Positions 1 to 8,603 of a DNA stretch of 64,000 nucleotides are shown here, one piece after another. Position numbers and translations under genes: made by a program. Every line of letters begins with the position of its first letter. The first letter of the stretch is position 1. Location: contig JAKJDF010000004.1 in assembly GCA_022706085.1 (NCBI GenBank), forward strand, positions 204,403 through 268,402, in the 5' to 3' direction. Origin of the DNA: Candidatus Latescibacterota bacterium. Lineage in GTDB: Bacteria; Latescibacterota; MWCZ01. Below the pieces are notes generated by a model. The model saw only the letters and a list, made by a program, of their open reading frames with translations, was not told the DNA's origin and did not search any database.

Positions 1-550
1 GGGTCCAGTTTTCGCGAGGAAAAAGACGCATCAAATCCTGCTCGATCTTCAAGGGATCTTCCGAGAAGCTCAGGCCGAGGCGTCGCGACAGCCGCATAAC
101 ATGGGTGTCCACCACCACTCCTTCATTCATCCCGAACGCATTGCCCAGCACGCAGTTGGCTGTTTTGCGGCCTACGCCGTCCAGTTGCACCAGGTCATCC
201 ATGTTCCGAGGGACTTCGCCACCAAAGCGCTCCGAGATGGTCTTGCAGCAATTCTTGATGTTCTTTGCCTTGTTGTGGAAGAAGCCGGTTGGCCGGATCG
301 CTTTCTCCAGTTCCTCGATTGATGCTTCAGCGAAATCGCGTGCGGTACGGTACTTCTGGAACAGGTTTTTCGTCACTTCGTTCACGCGGACGTCAGTGCA
401 CTGCGCCGAAAGTATGGTTGAGACGAGAAGCTGAACCGGAGTTCTGTACTCGAGGGCGGTGGTCGAACGAGGGTATTCCGCGTTGATGCGGCGGTGAATT
501 TCCGCGACGCGTTCTTTCTCGGCGCGTGCGCCCCTTTTTCCTGTGGCCAT
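1..550 (-). CDS. nth: Endonuclease III, 3' end cut off by window edge
   Basis: Endonuclease III is the DNA glycosylase/AP lyase that removes oxidised pyrimidines in base-excision repair. The 183 visible codons include the helix-hairpin-helix LDGVGRKTAN, with the family's catalytic Lys, and VDTHV, with its catalytic Asp. The N-terminal part (STILSAQCTDVRVN) is also typical. The C-terminal Cys cluster that would bind a 4Fe-4S centre lies beyond position 1. The ATG at 550 follows a GGGGAG ribosome site two bases away. The gene lies 66 bases downstream of the small membrane protein on the same strand, and a 14-bp palindrome sits 31 bases before the start. Confidence 0.95.
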   Translation of the reverse strand, partial: MATGKRGARAEKERVAEIHRRINAEYPRSTTALEYRTPVQLLVSTILSAQCTDVRVNEVTKNLFQKYRTARDFAEASIEELEKAIRPTGFFHNKAKNIKNCCKTISERFGGEVPRNMDDLVQLDGVGRKTANCVLGNAFGMNEGVVVDTHVMRLSRRLGLSFSEDPLKIEQDLMRLFPRENWT

Positions 551-580
551 GGCTCCCCTCATCCTGCTTCCACCTGATTC

Positions 581-594
581 TTGTACCGGTACAA
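581..594. promoter_or_regulatory. Perfect 14-bp palindrome upstream of nth
   Basis: TTGTACCGGTACAA reads the same on both strands. It lies in the 66-base gap before nth and centres about 37 bases before the nth start codon, where an operator would sit. No regulator can be assigned. GTAC half-sites occur in some LexA motifs, but no second intergenic copy was noticed here. Confidence 0.35.
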
Positions 595-616
595 AGCTTC
601 TGGACCCAAGTGCTTC

Positions 617-967
617 TCAGATGCCAACCAGCCAACTGAAAAGCCAGTTCATGAGCGAGATTACAACACTCCCTTTCAGCGCCGCGACAAAACCGTCCAC
701 CACGAGCATCGGGACGAAAACCGGGGTCATCCAAAGAATGAGCGCGTTGATCACGAAGTAGAAAAGCCCCATGGTGAGAATCAGCACAGGAAGGGAAAAA
801 AACATGAGTATCGGCTTCACAACGGCGTTCAACAGGCCAAAGACGGCACCCACAAGAAGCAGGTGCCACCACGCCCATGGCTCAACCAGGGCTACGCCGT
901 CCACCACACGGGCAGCGATGTAGATGGAAAGACACGTAAGTAAAAGCCTGAGTATCAGATAGCGCAT
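617..967 (-). CDS. Small 4-TM membrane protein of the phage-holin-4_2 / YvlD type
   Basis: This 116-residue protein is almost entirely hydrophobic and has four predicted membrane spans. Their order and the motif GLLNAVVKPILMFFSLP match the family often labelled 'phage holin family protein' (YvlD-like). In bacteria these are chromosomal inner-membrane proteins of unknown function, not lysis proteins. The ATG at 967 (MRYLILRLLL) has GGGGAT four bases upstream; an in-frame extension to 1075 is hydrophilic and unlikely. The gene precedes nth on the same strand. Confidence 0.75.
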   Translation of the reverse strand: MRYLILRLLLTCLSIYIAARVVDGVALVEPWAWWHLLLVGAVFGLLNAVVKPILMFFSLPVLILTMGLFYFVINALILWMTPVFVPMLVVDGFVAALKGSVVISLMNWLFSWLVGI

Positions 968-1129
968 GGATATCCCCGATCTGAGATACCGGTGGCCCGG
1001 TTCCCTCTCTTCGGATTGTCTGCCAGTTTCAGAGTGATTGCCAAATCGTCGCCTGTCAAAAGCCGGTTTCTGCAAACGCTTTTGCCCTTTCTCGCGCCCA
1101 ACGCGGCCCCCTGCGGGTGCGGAAAGTGG

Positions 1130-2575
1130 TTACGCCACACGGTCGGGGAAGAGTGTTCTGATGTTGGCGACGGCACGCTCCGCCACCGTTTCAAGGCAGC
1201 CAGGGGCAAGTTTCGCCCAGTACGTGACTTCGTTGTTCGCTTCGTGCCCCCCGCGCGCGTAAGCTTCCCGCGTGGGCAGGTACCCAACGTAGTGGGAAAC
1301 CATGTGTGTGGGAAATGTGAACGGGGCGGGCGAAGAGGTTTTGATCGCCAACTGACCTTCAACAAACGGTTCGCCCGGCAATCCCACTATAGCAAGGTCG
1401 CCTACGCGGAACACCTGAATCTCGTAACCCATATTTGTTTCACGCTGTTTGATGATCTCCACGCTGCGGGTGGACGCGGCAGTGAACCAGACAGGATCCA
1501 CTTCTCCGTTGGCATTGCGCGGCGGCTCCGGATTCCCGTCGAGTATCTCAGCGACCCTGCGGCGACGTTCCTCAGGAACTTCACGGAACGGGAGGCCGAC
1601 GCAATCCGCGCAACTCGTCACCTGCGCACTTTCGGCAAACTGCATCGTGTGTACGAGCTTCTCGCTTACTTCCGCAAGGGTATTGCCCATGCGACGATGG
1701 TCTGGACGCGCGTCCGGTTCAAACGGGTTCCATGGATTGATGTTGCCACAACAGCCATTGAGAACCAGTGGAACGACGTGCGAACCATACGCACGCTTCA
1801 TTCCTTCCGCCCACGCTCCCGGCCAATCGGAGGAAACCGTCCGATACGTTCCTCTGGTGCCGAACACGTTCACCGGATGGCACGTATGGTGCAAAAGCAA
1901 CGCGATCGGGCGCATATCCAAACCCTGGAAACACGCAACGCCGACTTCGGGATCCATCGGACCTTCGATGTAACAGAGCTCTGTGATCCCGAAAGGCTGG
2001 TTTTCGCGCCCGGCAGGCTTCGGCATCATTATGCGGCCGTCGCGCGTCACGCCCCGGCGATTGAACGAGAATTCCGCGTTCAGGGCACGAGCCAGGCCGA
2101 CCCTCGCGGGCTGAAGCCGGTCGTGTGCTTCGATAGCGGCTTGAACAGCTTTTTTCGAAGCGAACTCGCTGTAGAGAGTCTCAGAACCCCAGAGGTACTC
2201 GGTTTCGGCGGTAGTTTCCAGCGGGAACTCCGGGTCCAGCATGAAACGCCCGACACTGGGCGCAGAATGAGTCTGTTCCGCGAATACCATGATCGCTTCA
2301 AAAGGTATCCCCGTGGCAGCGCTCACATCATTGCGAATCCGGGCAGAGTACTCACCCGTGATGATCGTAACGTCGAGGGAAATCACGCAAACTCGCGAAA
2401 GCCCGTCGTCGAACACAATTGCCCGTGCGTACGTTCTGTCCAGCACCGACTGAGCCGGCCTGCGATCGCCGCACGCGCTCCCCGAGAGATATGTTCCGTA
2501 CGACGGGGTAATGTCCTGCTCGGACGCTCCCACCCGGAAGGCGATACGAGAGGTCTGCGGAAGACGAGCAGTCAT
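1130..2575 (-). CDS. Neutral/alkaline ceramidase N-terminal-domain-like protein
   Basis: This 481-residue protein resembles the N-terminal catalytic domain of neutral ceramidases, which hydrolyse ceramide to sphingosine and fatty acid. The opening (RVGASEQDITP), a metal-site-like FAEQTHSAPS and HHTCHPVN fit that domain. True ceramidases use a Ser in a segment like N-x-S-P-N; here the corresponding stretch is GNINPWN, with Asn in its place, and the C-terminal Ig-like domain is absent. I therefore would not infer ceramide hydrolysis. The ATG at 2575 has GGGAG eight bases upstream; a GTG at 2590 is possible. It starts 19 bases after nikR, suggesting co-transcription. Confidence 0.65.
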   Translation of the reverse strand: MTARLPQTSRIAFRVGASEQDITPSYGTYLSGSACGDRRPAQSVLDRTYARAIVFDDGLSRVCVISLDVTIITGEYSARIRNDVSAATGIPFEAIMVFAEQTHSAPSVGRFMLDPEFPLETTAETEYLWGSETLYSEFASKKAVQAAIEAHDRLQPARVGLARALNAEFSFNRRGVTRDGRIMMPKPAGRENQPFGITELCYIEGPMDPEVGVACFQGLDMRPIALLLHHTCHPVNVFGTRGTYRTVSSDWPGAWAEGMKRAYGSHVVPLVLNGCCGNINPWNPFEPDARPDHRRMGNTLAEVSEKLVHTMQFAESAQVTSCADCVGLPFREVPEERRRRVAEILDGNPEPPRNANGEVDPVWFTAASTRSVEIIKQRETNMGYEIQVFRVGDLAIVGLPGEPFVEGQLAIKTSSPAPFTFPTHMVSHYVGYLPTREAYARGGHEANNEVTYWAKLAPGCLETVAERAVANIRTLFPDRVA

Positions 2576-2594
2576 GCCGTTTGCTCCCACGGTT

Positions 2595-3008
2595 TCACAG
2601 TTCCTCGCCAGTAGTCGTCATGACGAGGCCTCCATGTTTGACACCGCGCGACCCTATGAGGAGCCCCGCAAGCTCCTTCACGTCGTGCGCGGACCCCCGG
2701 GTAACAATCACTTCGAGGCAGTTGTCGTGGTTCAGGTGGACGTGAAGGCTGGAAATGATTCGATCGGTGCGCTGGTGCTGCGCCTCAGTCAGACGTTCCG
2801 CGAGATCGCGTACATGGTGGTCATACACAAGGGTTATGGTGGCAACGACTTCCTCGCCAGCCGCCCACTGCTCGGCCACGAGGCGGTCTCGAATCAGGTC
2901 TCGCAGAGCCTCCGAGCGGTTCGCGTAACCGGACTCCCTGATGAGCCTGTCGAAACGCCTGAGGAGGTCCTCTCCCACCGCGACGCTGAAACGCGCAAGT
3001 CCTCCCAT
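2595..3008 (-). CDS. nikR: Nickel-responsive transcriptional regulator NikR
   Basis: NikR is a ribbon-helix-helix repressor with a C-terminal ACT-like nickel-binding domain. The 137 residues match its usual length. The N-terminus ([16 protein letters not shown]) is the DNA-binding ribbon and helix. His78, His89, His91 and Cys97 have the spacing of the square-planar nickel ligands (H76, H87, H89, C95 in E. coli). AGGAG stands five bases before the ATG. It lies between an M24-fold gene (13 bases upstream) and the ceramidase-like gene, not beside a nickel transporter. LarA at 17.6 kb is a possible nickel-linked protein in this window. Confidence 0.92.
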   Translation of the reverse strand: MGGLARFSVAVGEDLLRRFDRLIRESGYANRSEALRDLIRDRLVAEQWAAGEEVVATITLVYDHHVRDLAERLTEAQHQRTDRIISSLHVHLNHDNCLEVIVTRGSAHDVKELAGLLIGSRGVKHGGLVMTTTGEEL

Positions 3009-3021
3009 GCGTGCTCCTGAT

Positions 3022-4119
3022 TCAGCGAACGAGTATGTCGGCGCGGCGGAGCGATCCCCATAACCCCGCAGGCACCTCTACCGAAGGCCAATCCCTGACC
3101 ATGGAAAGGATTTCCGGCCCGTCGGGAGTCGCTATCATCGTGTCTTCCGACTTTGTTCCGGTGATAGAGGGATTCCACGCGAACGCCTGCCAGGCCTGGA
3201 CGCGCTCCTTGCAATGGAGAGAGCCCTTGAAATCGCGGCTTGCGTAGCCCGTTCCGCCGCCCTGATGATGCAACATCCACTCGTCTTTGAACCCTGTTTC
3301 CTCGTAGACGTCGAGCCCCTTCTGGAAAATCTCGTCGACGTCGGCGCCAATCTGGGTAGCACCGATGTAGGCCGCGTCTACGCGCATCACCGCGTTGTGC
3401 TTCCTCTTGAGTTCCGCCGGTAGTTTCCCGAAATGGACAAGTCTCGTTGTTGAGAGTATGAGACCGTGCCTCCGACCGCACATGACGACCATCACATACT
3501 TGGCAACCTTGTTCGCTGTGGGTATCGGGTGGCGATATTTCGAGATCCGTTCATCTGCCGCCACAAGCACCACCGCAGGGACTATCTCACGCTCCCACAG
3601 CCGTTTGGAAAGGGCGGCCGCAACCTCCCACTCTGTCTGGCCCGGTTCAACGGCAATGCAGAGATCACTCATCACCTCGGCGCAGTCCTTACCGAGAGCG
3701 CGGTAGCGCTCCACTTCCAAGGGGGTGAGGCTGTAGCGAAGGTGGTTCAATTCCCCCGCGAACTGCCCCGTGTCCGTCGTGTATCGTTGGCCGGCAAGCA
3801 CCCGCTCAACGAGGCGGGTGGCATCGGTTTCAGGGCTATCCCATTGATAGACAAGAGGCTGTATGCCGAGCTCGCTCAACCCCTCTTCATCCATGATCCT
3901 GGGCGCTTCTATGTTATTCGCGACGAGGTAATCCTGGTCTGGAGTCGCCAGCAGGTGAGCAGCGCCCGCTTCAGTGGTCAAACCCACATGGTTCTGCCCG
4001 CCGCTTGTGTACCAACTGAAAGACTTCTGCTGCGTAAACAAGACCCCGCCGAGATCGTGGCTGCGGAGAAAGTCCCTCACGCGCACTCGCTTCAGCGCAA
4101 TGTCGTCCGCTCGCGTCAT
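3022..4119 (-). CDS. M24 (Xaa-Pro peptidase/creatinase fold) protein with altered metal site
   Basis: The 365 residues show a creatinase-type N-terminal domain (about 1-120) and a pita-bread M24 domain. The second half aligns with Xaa-Pro aminopeptidases, but the metal ligands appear changed. The usual D-x-G...S-D-x-T-R-T becomes [16 protein letters not shown], so both Asp are lost. The E-P-G motif becomes WNPSIT; only the final Glu in SEDT is evident. It may be a metal-independent enzyme, as creatinase is, or a binding protein. The ATG at 4119 follows AAGGA by ten bases; an upstream TTG is less likely. It is first in the likely M24-nikR-ceramidase-like unit. Confidence 0.7.
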   Translation of the reverse strand: MTRADDIALKRVRVRDFLRSHDLGGVLFTQQKSFSWYTSGGQNHVGLTTEAGAAHLLATPDQDYLVANNIEAPRIMDEEGLSELGIQPLVYQWDSPETDATRLVERVLAGQRYTTDTGQFAGELNHLRYSLTPLEVERYRALGKDCAEVMSDLCIAVEPGQTEWEVAAALSKRLWEREIVPAVVLVAADERISKYRHPIPTANKVAKYVMVVMCGRRHGLILSTTRLVHFGKLPAELKRKHNAVMRVDAAYIGATQIGADVDEIFQKGLDVYEETGFKDEWMLHHQGGGTGYASRDFKGSLHCKERVQAWQAFAWNPSITGTKSEDTMIATPDGPEILSMVRDWPSVEVPAGLWGSLRRADILVR

Positions 4120-4353
4120 CGTCGTGTCGTCCTTGTGCAAAGGGAGCAACGATCAAAAACCCTGTCAAAATATCGCACAAGCAGCGCACTAATACCATGC
4201 TCTCAACTGCTCCCCTGGTTCGACAGGGGTACGCCGATGCGCGCGGCGGTCCAAGCCTTCTCCGACCTGATTCCGCGGAATCATTTCACGTGAGAGTACG
4301 AGGAAACGCGGAATGACCGCATTCCAGCAAAGGGGATTTGGCCCAAAAAGGTT
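4120..4353. other. Intergenic region, 234 bases
   Basis: This gap lies between the stop of the PL22-like gene and the start of the M24-fold gene, both minus strand. A short inverted repeat, CCCCTG and CAGGGG around six bases (4212-4229), lacks a U-tract. I saw no convincing promoter, RNA gene or coding frame. Confidence 0.4.
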
Positions 4354-5451
4354 TCAAAGACTGGAGAGAAGCCCGTCTGGCAGGCGGGCACCGCAAATCT
4401 GGGGGATCCCGGATCTGTTGGAGGTGAAGATCACCCAGCGGTTGTCGGCGGTGAAGTACGGGTGGGTATGAGACCATTGTCTGCCGTCGTGAACGGTTCG
4501 GCTCAAACAGAGCCTTTTGCACGAAACTGCTCCGAAGGAGCCGACGTAAATCGGAATGCCATCTTCATATGGAGCGTCCGCCAGCCAGAATCTGCCGCAA
4601 CGAGATGTCGCCACGTGTCCGAACACGTGTTCCCCTTGATATACCGCAGTGGGTTCCTCGTCGGAGAGCGAGACGCTCCAGATGCTTGTCATTGAAGCCG
4701 AATCATAGGCTGTCGAAAGGAACACGCGGTCAGTGGTGCCGATCCAGGTCTCATGCCCCGTACATCTCGGCGTGTAACGATCCCGGCCTCGCCATTTCCC
4801 CAACGGGACACGCGGCCGGGAATCCACCGGCAACCATTCGAGTCCGCTCCCGTCCGGATGTACGAGGCCCAGATTCACCACGGAAACGTCCGCGCTGTTT
4901 GCCTGAACAAGGATCAGGTTCCGACCGTCGCGCGAAAACTGCTCATGTTTGAAACGGTGGGTGGTGCTCTCGGCGAGAACGGAGTTTGCTCCGCCAGCGA
5001 GGTCAAACAGCAGGAGTCGCGACGATGCCGGATTCGGGTAGAAGTTGACTGCGTAGTACTGCAAATCCCGCGAAACGGTTCCGTACCTCAATTGGCCAGT
5101 AGTACCGGAGGGGAGAACGATCACGTCTTCTGTGTGCAACGTAAGGTAATGACACCGTCGCAGAACCAGTTCCTTCCCCACAAACTCCTGAAAGTACAGA
5201 TGCTCGCCCCACGCGTGGAACGCCGGAAAACGCGGCGTCGAGTTCAAAACAGGGTGTATGGAGCCGTCCGTGAGATCAAGCATCGAGAGGCCGCCATCCG
5301 TTCGCTCGTGCGGGTAGTGCCGGACCGCGATACGAGTTCCGCAGGGAGAGGAATAGGGTTGTTCTCCGTAGATGTTGTCCGCAGGGCGGGAACCGTCCGT
5401 GAGCTGGTAGATCTCCGCACCGGACCCGGTGTCACATTCCACGAAGAGCAT
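4354..5451 (-). CDS. Beta-propeller protein resembling oligogalacturonate lyase (PL22)
   Basis: This 365-residue protein is predicted to be a seven-bladed propeller with repeated strand motifs such as S-x-D-G-R-N-L. Near the C-terminus, QWSHTHPYF preserves the Q-x-x-H-x-H metal-site spacing of family 22 oligogalacturonate lyases, and an earlier GHETWIG supplies another candidate ligand. Those enzymes cleave short pectin oligomers by beta-elimination in the cytoplasm; no signal peptide is present here. Related propellers also occur in uncharacterised TolB-like proteins, so the substrate is uncertain. The ATG at 5451 has AAAGGA seven bases upstream. GNAT lies just upstream on the same strand. 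Confidence 0.65.
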   Translation of the reverse strand: MLFVECDTGSGAEIYQLTDGSRPADNIYGEQPYSSPCGTRIAVRHYPHERTDGGLSMLDLTDGSIHPVLNSTPRFPAFHAWGEHLYFQEFVGKELVLRRCHYLTLHTEDVIVLPSGTTGQLRYGTVSRDLQYYAVNFYPNPASSRLLLFDLAGGANSVLAESTTHRFKHEQFSRDGRNLILVQANSADVSVVNLGLVHPDGSGLEWLPVDSRPRVPLGKWRGRDRYTPRCTGHETWIGTTDRVFLSTAYDSASMTSIWSVSLSDEEPTAVYQGEHVFGHVATSRCGRFWLADAPYEDGIPIYVGSFGAVSCKRLCLSRTVHDGRQWSHTHPYFTADNRWVIFTSNRSGIPQICGARLPDGLLSSL

Positions 5452-5501
5452 TGGCAAGTCCTTTCATACTCCGCCGCGTCCGGAGAGGTGGGCGCGAGAA
5501 C

Positions 5502-6128
5502 TCAGGAATCAAGAAGAAGATTCAATTCCATGTCCTGACTGAAGATACCCGGAGGTCCTTCGAACCCGCCCACCCTCTGGAAACCTTGTTTTTCATAGAA
5601 ATGGATGCCGCGTGTGTTCAGGACCTGAACGCCACCCATCAAGACCATCTTCCGCCGGCCAAGCCTCCGCGCCACGTGGATGACGTGCCTGAAAAGCGGG
5701 GTGCCCAGCCCCTGATTCTGGAATTGCTCGCGAACTGACGGGGCGAATGTGCAGTCTTGGGCCGGGTCCAGCAGGATTCCCACATCAGAATACCGTTTTC
5801 CGTCCGATTCACTGGTTCCGAGGACGAGGATGAAATACGCGATTATCCGCTCCCTGCCATCAACGCGTGTCAAGGCAACGAAACGGATAGTGTCGTCGTA
5901 ATTGATGGATCTGCAAAGCTGATCTGCGGTTGCCTGATCGAATGCATGAGGTCCGTAAAAACGAGTGGTCTCGCGGGTCAGGCTGGTGAAGTATTCGCCA
6001 AGCAGGGCCGCATCTTCGGCGCGCAGCGGTCGGAAAAGAACATGTTCCCCGGAAGGCAGACGGAGTTCCATCGCCGCACACATTGGGTTTGCAGTGATTT
6101 CGGCGGTACGTAGAGGTTGCGCAGGCAT
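5502..6128 (-). CDS. GNAT-family N-acetyltransferase
   Basis: This 208-residue protein has the GNAT fold, which transfers an acetyl group from acetyl-CoA to an amine. The acetyl-CoA binding loop is QNQGLGTPLF, and GIHFYEKQGFQRVG is the usual final helix and strand. The substrate is unknown. The first 20 residues before ELRLPSG are poorly conserved in character, so ATG codons within them could be alternative starts. The PL22-like gene begins 50 bases downstream. Confidence 0.85.
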   Translation of the reverse strand: MPAQPLRTAEITANPMCAAMELRLPSGEHVLFRPLRAEDAALLGEYFTSLTRETTRFYGPHAFDQATADQLCRSINYDDTIRFVALTRVDGRERIIAYFILVLGTSESDGKRYSDVGILLDPAQDCTFAPSVREQFQNQGLGTPLFRHVIHVARRLGRRKMVLMGGVQVLNTRGIHFYEKQGFQRVGGFEGPPGIFSQDMELNLLLDS

Positions 6129-6391
6129 GGGTTTCGCGGATCACCTTTCATGAAGGGTTCTGAGGACGGTGTTGAAGCCACAGTGAATGGATCGTTTCCA
6201 ATGTAGCCAGCCTCCGGTAGACAGCGCAATGAGGCAGAAGGGGGAGTGAAGGCGCTTCGGAACCCTTGCCGCGGGCCACTTGGTGGCCCCGCAATGCTGG
6301 CGGTACTTTTCAGGATACCCGTGTTTCGGCTTATCTGCGCGTGTCGTGCGACAGTTGACGGGAGACGTTCCCTGAATGGAGTGGAAAGCCC
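6129..6391. other. Divergent intergenic region, 263 bases
   Basis: This region separates GNAT from the nitrilase-family gene and should hold both promoters. I could not identify a convincing -35/-10 pair. A GC-rich imperfect hairpin, GCGGGCCAC pairing with GTGGCCCCGC, occupies 6271-6292 without a U-tract. No gene is evident. Confidence 0.4.
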
Positions 6392-7228
6392 ATGGCATCG
6401 ACGATTCGGATCGCGATGATCCAGCGAGCATTTGTTCCGTTTGAGCGCGAAGCAAACATCGCAATCGCGGAACGTGCGATTCGTGCGGCGGCGCGAGATG
6501 GAGCCCACCTGGTTGCGTTGCCGGAGATGTTTCTCACCGGATACCCTCACGCGCCAGCAAAGGATTCTGCGGATTGGCCGCAGTTCGTTGAGCGCCTTTA
6601 CCGCACGGCGGAAACAACAGATGGAACCAGCGCGCGGAAACTGGGAGAAATCGCGAAAGATGTCGGCGTCGTTCTCATAGCGGGCATCTGCGAAATCCAC
6701 GACGGGAGGCTGTTCAACAGCGCGTTCGTCTGGGATTCAAAGGGAGAGCACATCGGAACTTACCGTAAGGTGCATACGTGCAGGTTCACCGCGTTGGAGG
6801 ACCTGTGCGAAGACGGGGATGACTGGCACGTCTGGCCGCTTACGGTCGGGGACCAACTGGTTCGCGTGGGGGTGATGATCTGTTATGACCGGGAACACCC
6901 GGAGAGCGCTCGTGTTCTTATGCTGAAGGGTGCCGACCTCGTCATTGTTCCGAACGCCTGCGGGATAGACGAAAGACGGCTTATTCAGCTCCGCACAAGA
7001 GCATACGAGAACGTCGTGTATATCGGAATGGCCAACCACAGCACGCCCCACAATGGACAGAGTGTTATCACGAATTACTGGGGAGATATCCTCGCTCAAG
7101 CAGGCGAAGGTGACGAAACCATCTCCGCCGACCTCGATCTTGAAGCGCTCCGAGACGAGCGTACGCACACTATATGGGGCAACAATTTCCGACGTCCGTG
7201 GAAATACGGGCTGATCGCGAAGAGTTGA
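6392..7228 (+). CDS. Carbon-nitrogen hydrolase (nitrilase superfamily)
   Basis: This 278-residue enzyme has the complete nitrilase-superfamily triad: Glu45 in LPEMFLTG, Lys126 in YRKVH and Cys164 in MICYDRE. Members hydrolyse amides, N-carbamoyl compounds or nitriles through a thioester; the exact substrate is not evident. Length and lack of a signal peptide fit a soluble cytoplasmic amidase. GGAG lies ten bases before the ATG. An MFS transporter and a RibD-like reductase follow on the same strand, possibly forming a small unit. Confidence 0.9.
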   Translation: MASTIRIAMIQRAFVPFEREANIAIAERAIRAAARDGAHLVALPEMFLTGYPHAPAKDSADWPQFVERLYRTAETTDGTSARKLGEIAKDVGVVLIAGICEIHDGRLFNSAFVWDSKGEHIGTYRKVHTCRFTALEDLCEDGDDWHVWPLTVGDQLVRVGVMICYDREHPESARVLMLKGADLVIVPNACGIDERRLIQLRTRAYENVVYIGMANHSTPHNGQSVITNYWGDILAQAGEGDETISADLDLEALRDERTHTIWGNNFRRPWKYGLIAKS

Positions 7229-7292
7229 TGCAACACGTGCCCCAGGGCGCGGCAACCGCTCCCGCTCCCACACTCCAGACTGGAACGACGAT

Positions 7293-8603
7293 TTGAAGAA
7301 CATCGTATCCCGAGCACATGGCGTGGCAACCAACAGCCTCCGACGCTGGAACGCGCAGTCGGTGGATTTCCGCTGGTTCATTCTGGCGCTTTGTGTGGCG
7401 ACAGTCGGCGGAGCGATGGTTGACCCCGCCTTCAACAACTACCTGCGCGACACCTTCCACCTCGCCGCGGACAAACGCGGCCAGCTGGAGTTACCGCGCG
7501 AACTCCCGGGATTCCTGGTAACGGTTACTTCCGGGTTGCTCTTCTTCCTTCCGGAAGTCAGAACGGCGGCGGTTGCCACCGCCGCGACCGCCATTGGAAT
7601 CGGGGGACTCGCGTGGGCGGGCGCAAATTACGGCATCATGATCGGTTTCATGGTGCTTTGGTCCACAGGCCTTCACCTGATGATGCCGATGCGGTCTTCC
7701 ATCACGCTGGCGTTCGCGAAGGAAGGCCGTCAGGCGACCCTGCTCGGGACTACGGGAAGCATCACCACCGTGGCGGCAATTCTCGGGTCGGCGATTGGCT
7801 GGTGGATTTTCGGCACGCTCGGGACGAACCCCCGCACGTACAACACGATATTTATCCTCGGAGCGTCACTGACCGGGCTGAGCGCGCTTATCCTCCTCAA
7901 AATGCGCGTGCCAGCAACAGCGAAGGATCAACCAAGACCAAAACTGGTAGTAAAGCGACGCTTCATTGTGTACTACCTGATGTCGATGATCAACGGTGCG
8001 AGGAAGCAAGTGTTCATTACGTTTGCCCCGTGGGTACTTATCACCGTTTTTCACCGGGGGCCCTCCACCTTTGCCGCCCTCGCCATCACATCTGCGCTCC
8101 TCGGCATCGTTGTTCAGCCCACCCTGGGAGGATTGATTGACCGCCTCGGAGAACGACGCATATTGATGATGGAGGGGTTCTTCCTCTTTTTCGTTTGCCT
8201 CGGATACGGGTTCGCCCACCGGATCAGTACGGGGGGAACCGTCATTCTGATTGTCTACGCCTGTTTTGTGCTGGACAACCTCCTTTTCTCGGTTGGAATG
8301 GCGCGGGTGACGTACGTGAACAAGCTGGCGGAGAAGGCGGAGGACGTTACGGCGACACTATCCCTGGGTGTTACTCTTGATCACGTGATATCCATGTCAA
8401 TACCGATTCTCGGCGGGGCAACGTGGGTTGTGTGGGGTTTCGAGTACGTGTTTGCCGGCGCGGCAGGTCTGGCAGTCCTCAGCGTCTTCGTCGCGTCGTT
8501 CGTGCGCGTACCCAGAGTCCGCTTGCGCACGCCGATAGTGGTTACTGAGGAAGAAGGCCCGGGCACGTGCCGAACAGAAGAGATTGGCCGCACGTCCGCC
8601 TGA
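7293..8603 (+). CDS. MFS transporter
   Basis: This 436-residue protein has about twelve membrane spans and a cytoplasmic loop near its middle. VQPTLGGLIDRLGERRILMM is the conserved loop between helices of the second half. The ligand is unknown. The proposed start is TTG at 7293, preceded by GGAA; no ATG occurs before the first membrane span, although a GTG nearby is possible. The 3' end overlaps the RibD-like gene by 37 bases, suggesting translational coupling. It lies 64 bases after the nitrilase-family gene. Confidence 0.85.
   Translation: MKNIVSRAHGVATNSLRRWNAQSVDFRWFILALCVATVGGAMVDPAFNNYLRDTFHLAADKRGQLELPRELPGFLVTVTSGLLFFLPEVRTAAVATAATAIGIGGLAWAGANYGIMIGFMVLWSTGLHLMMPMRSSITLAFAKEGRQATLLGTTGSITTVAAILGSAIGWWIFGTLGTNPRTYNTIFILGASLTGLSALILLKMRVPATAKDQPRPKLVVKRRFIVYYLMSMINGARKQVFITFAPWVLITVFHRGPSTFAALAITSALLGIVVQPTLGGLIDRLGERRILMMEGFFLFFVCLGYGFAHRISTGGTVILIVYACFVLDNLLFSVGMARVTYVNKLAEKAEDVTATLSLGVTLDHVISMSIPILGGATWVVWGFEYVFAGAAGLAVLSVFVASFVRVPRVRLRTPIVVTEEEGPGTCRTEEIGRTSA

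Noticed and set aside
992-2614. Long plus-strand open frame of 540 codons
   Set aside because: It is antisense to the ceramidase-like gene, has no domain order or convincing start context, and reflects high-G+C shadow coding.
4215-4224. Short TPsiC-like tRNA fragment
   Set aside because: A GGTTCGA resemblance occurs, but acceptor, anticodon and D arms are absent.
4212-4229. Terminator-like repeat before the PL22-like gene's 3' neighbour
   Set aside because: The stem is only six bp and no U-tract follows on either strand, so I did not call a terminator.
6038-6047. Second GAACATGTTC sequence
   Set aside because: It is inside the GNAT coding region and may be chance; I do not call it an operator.
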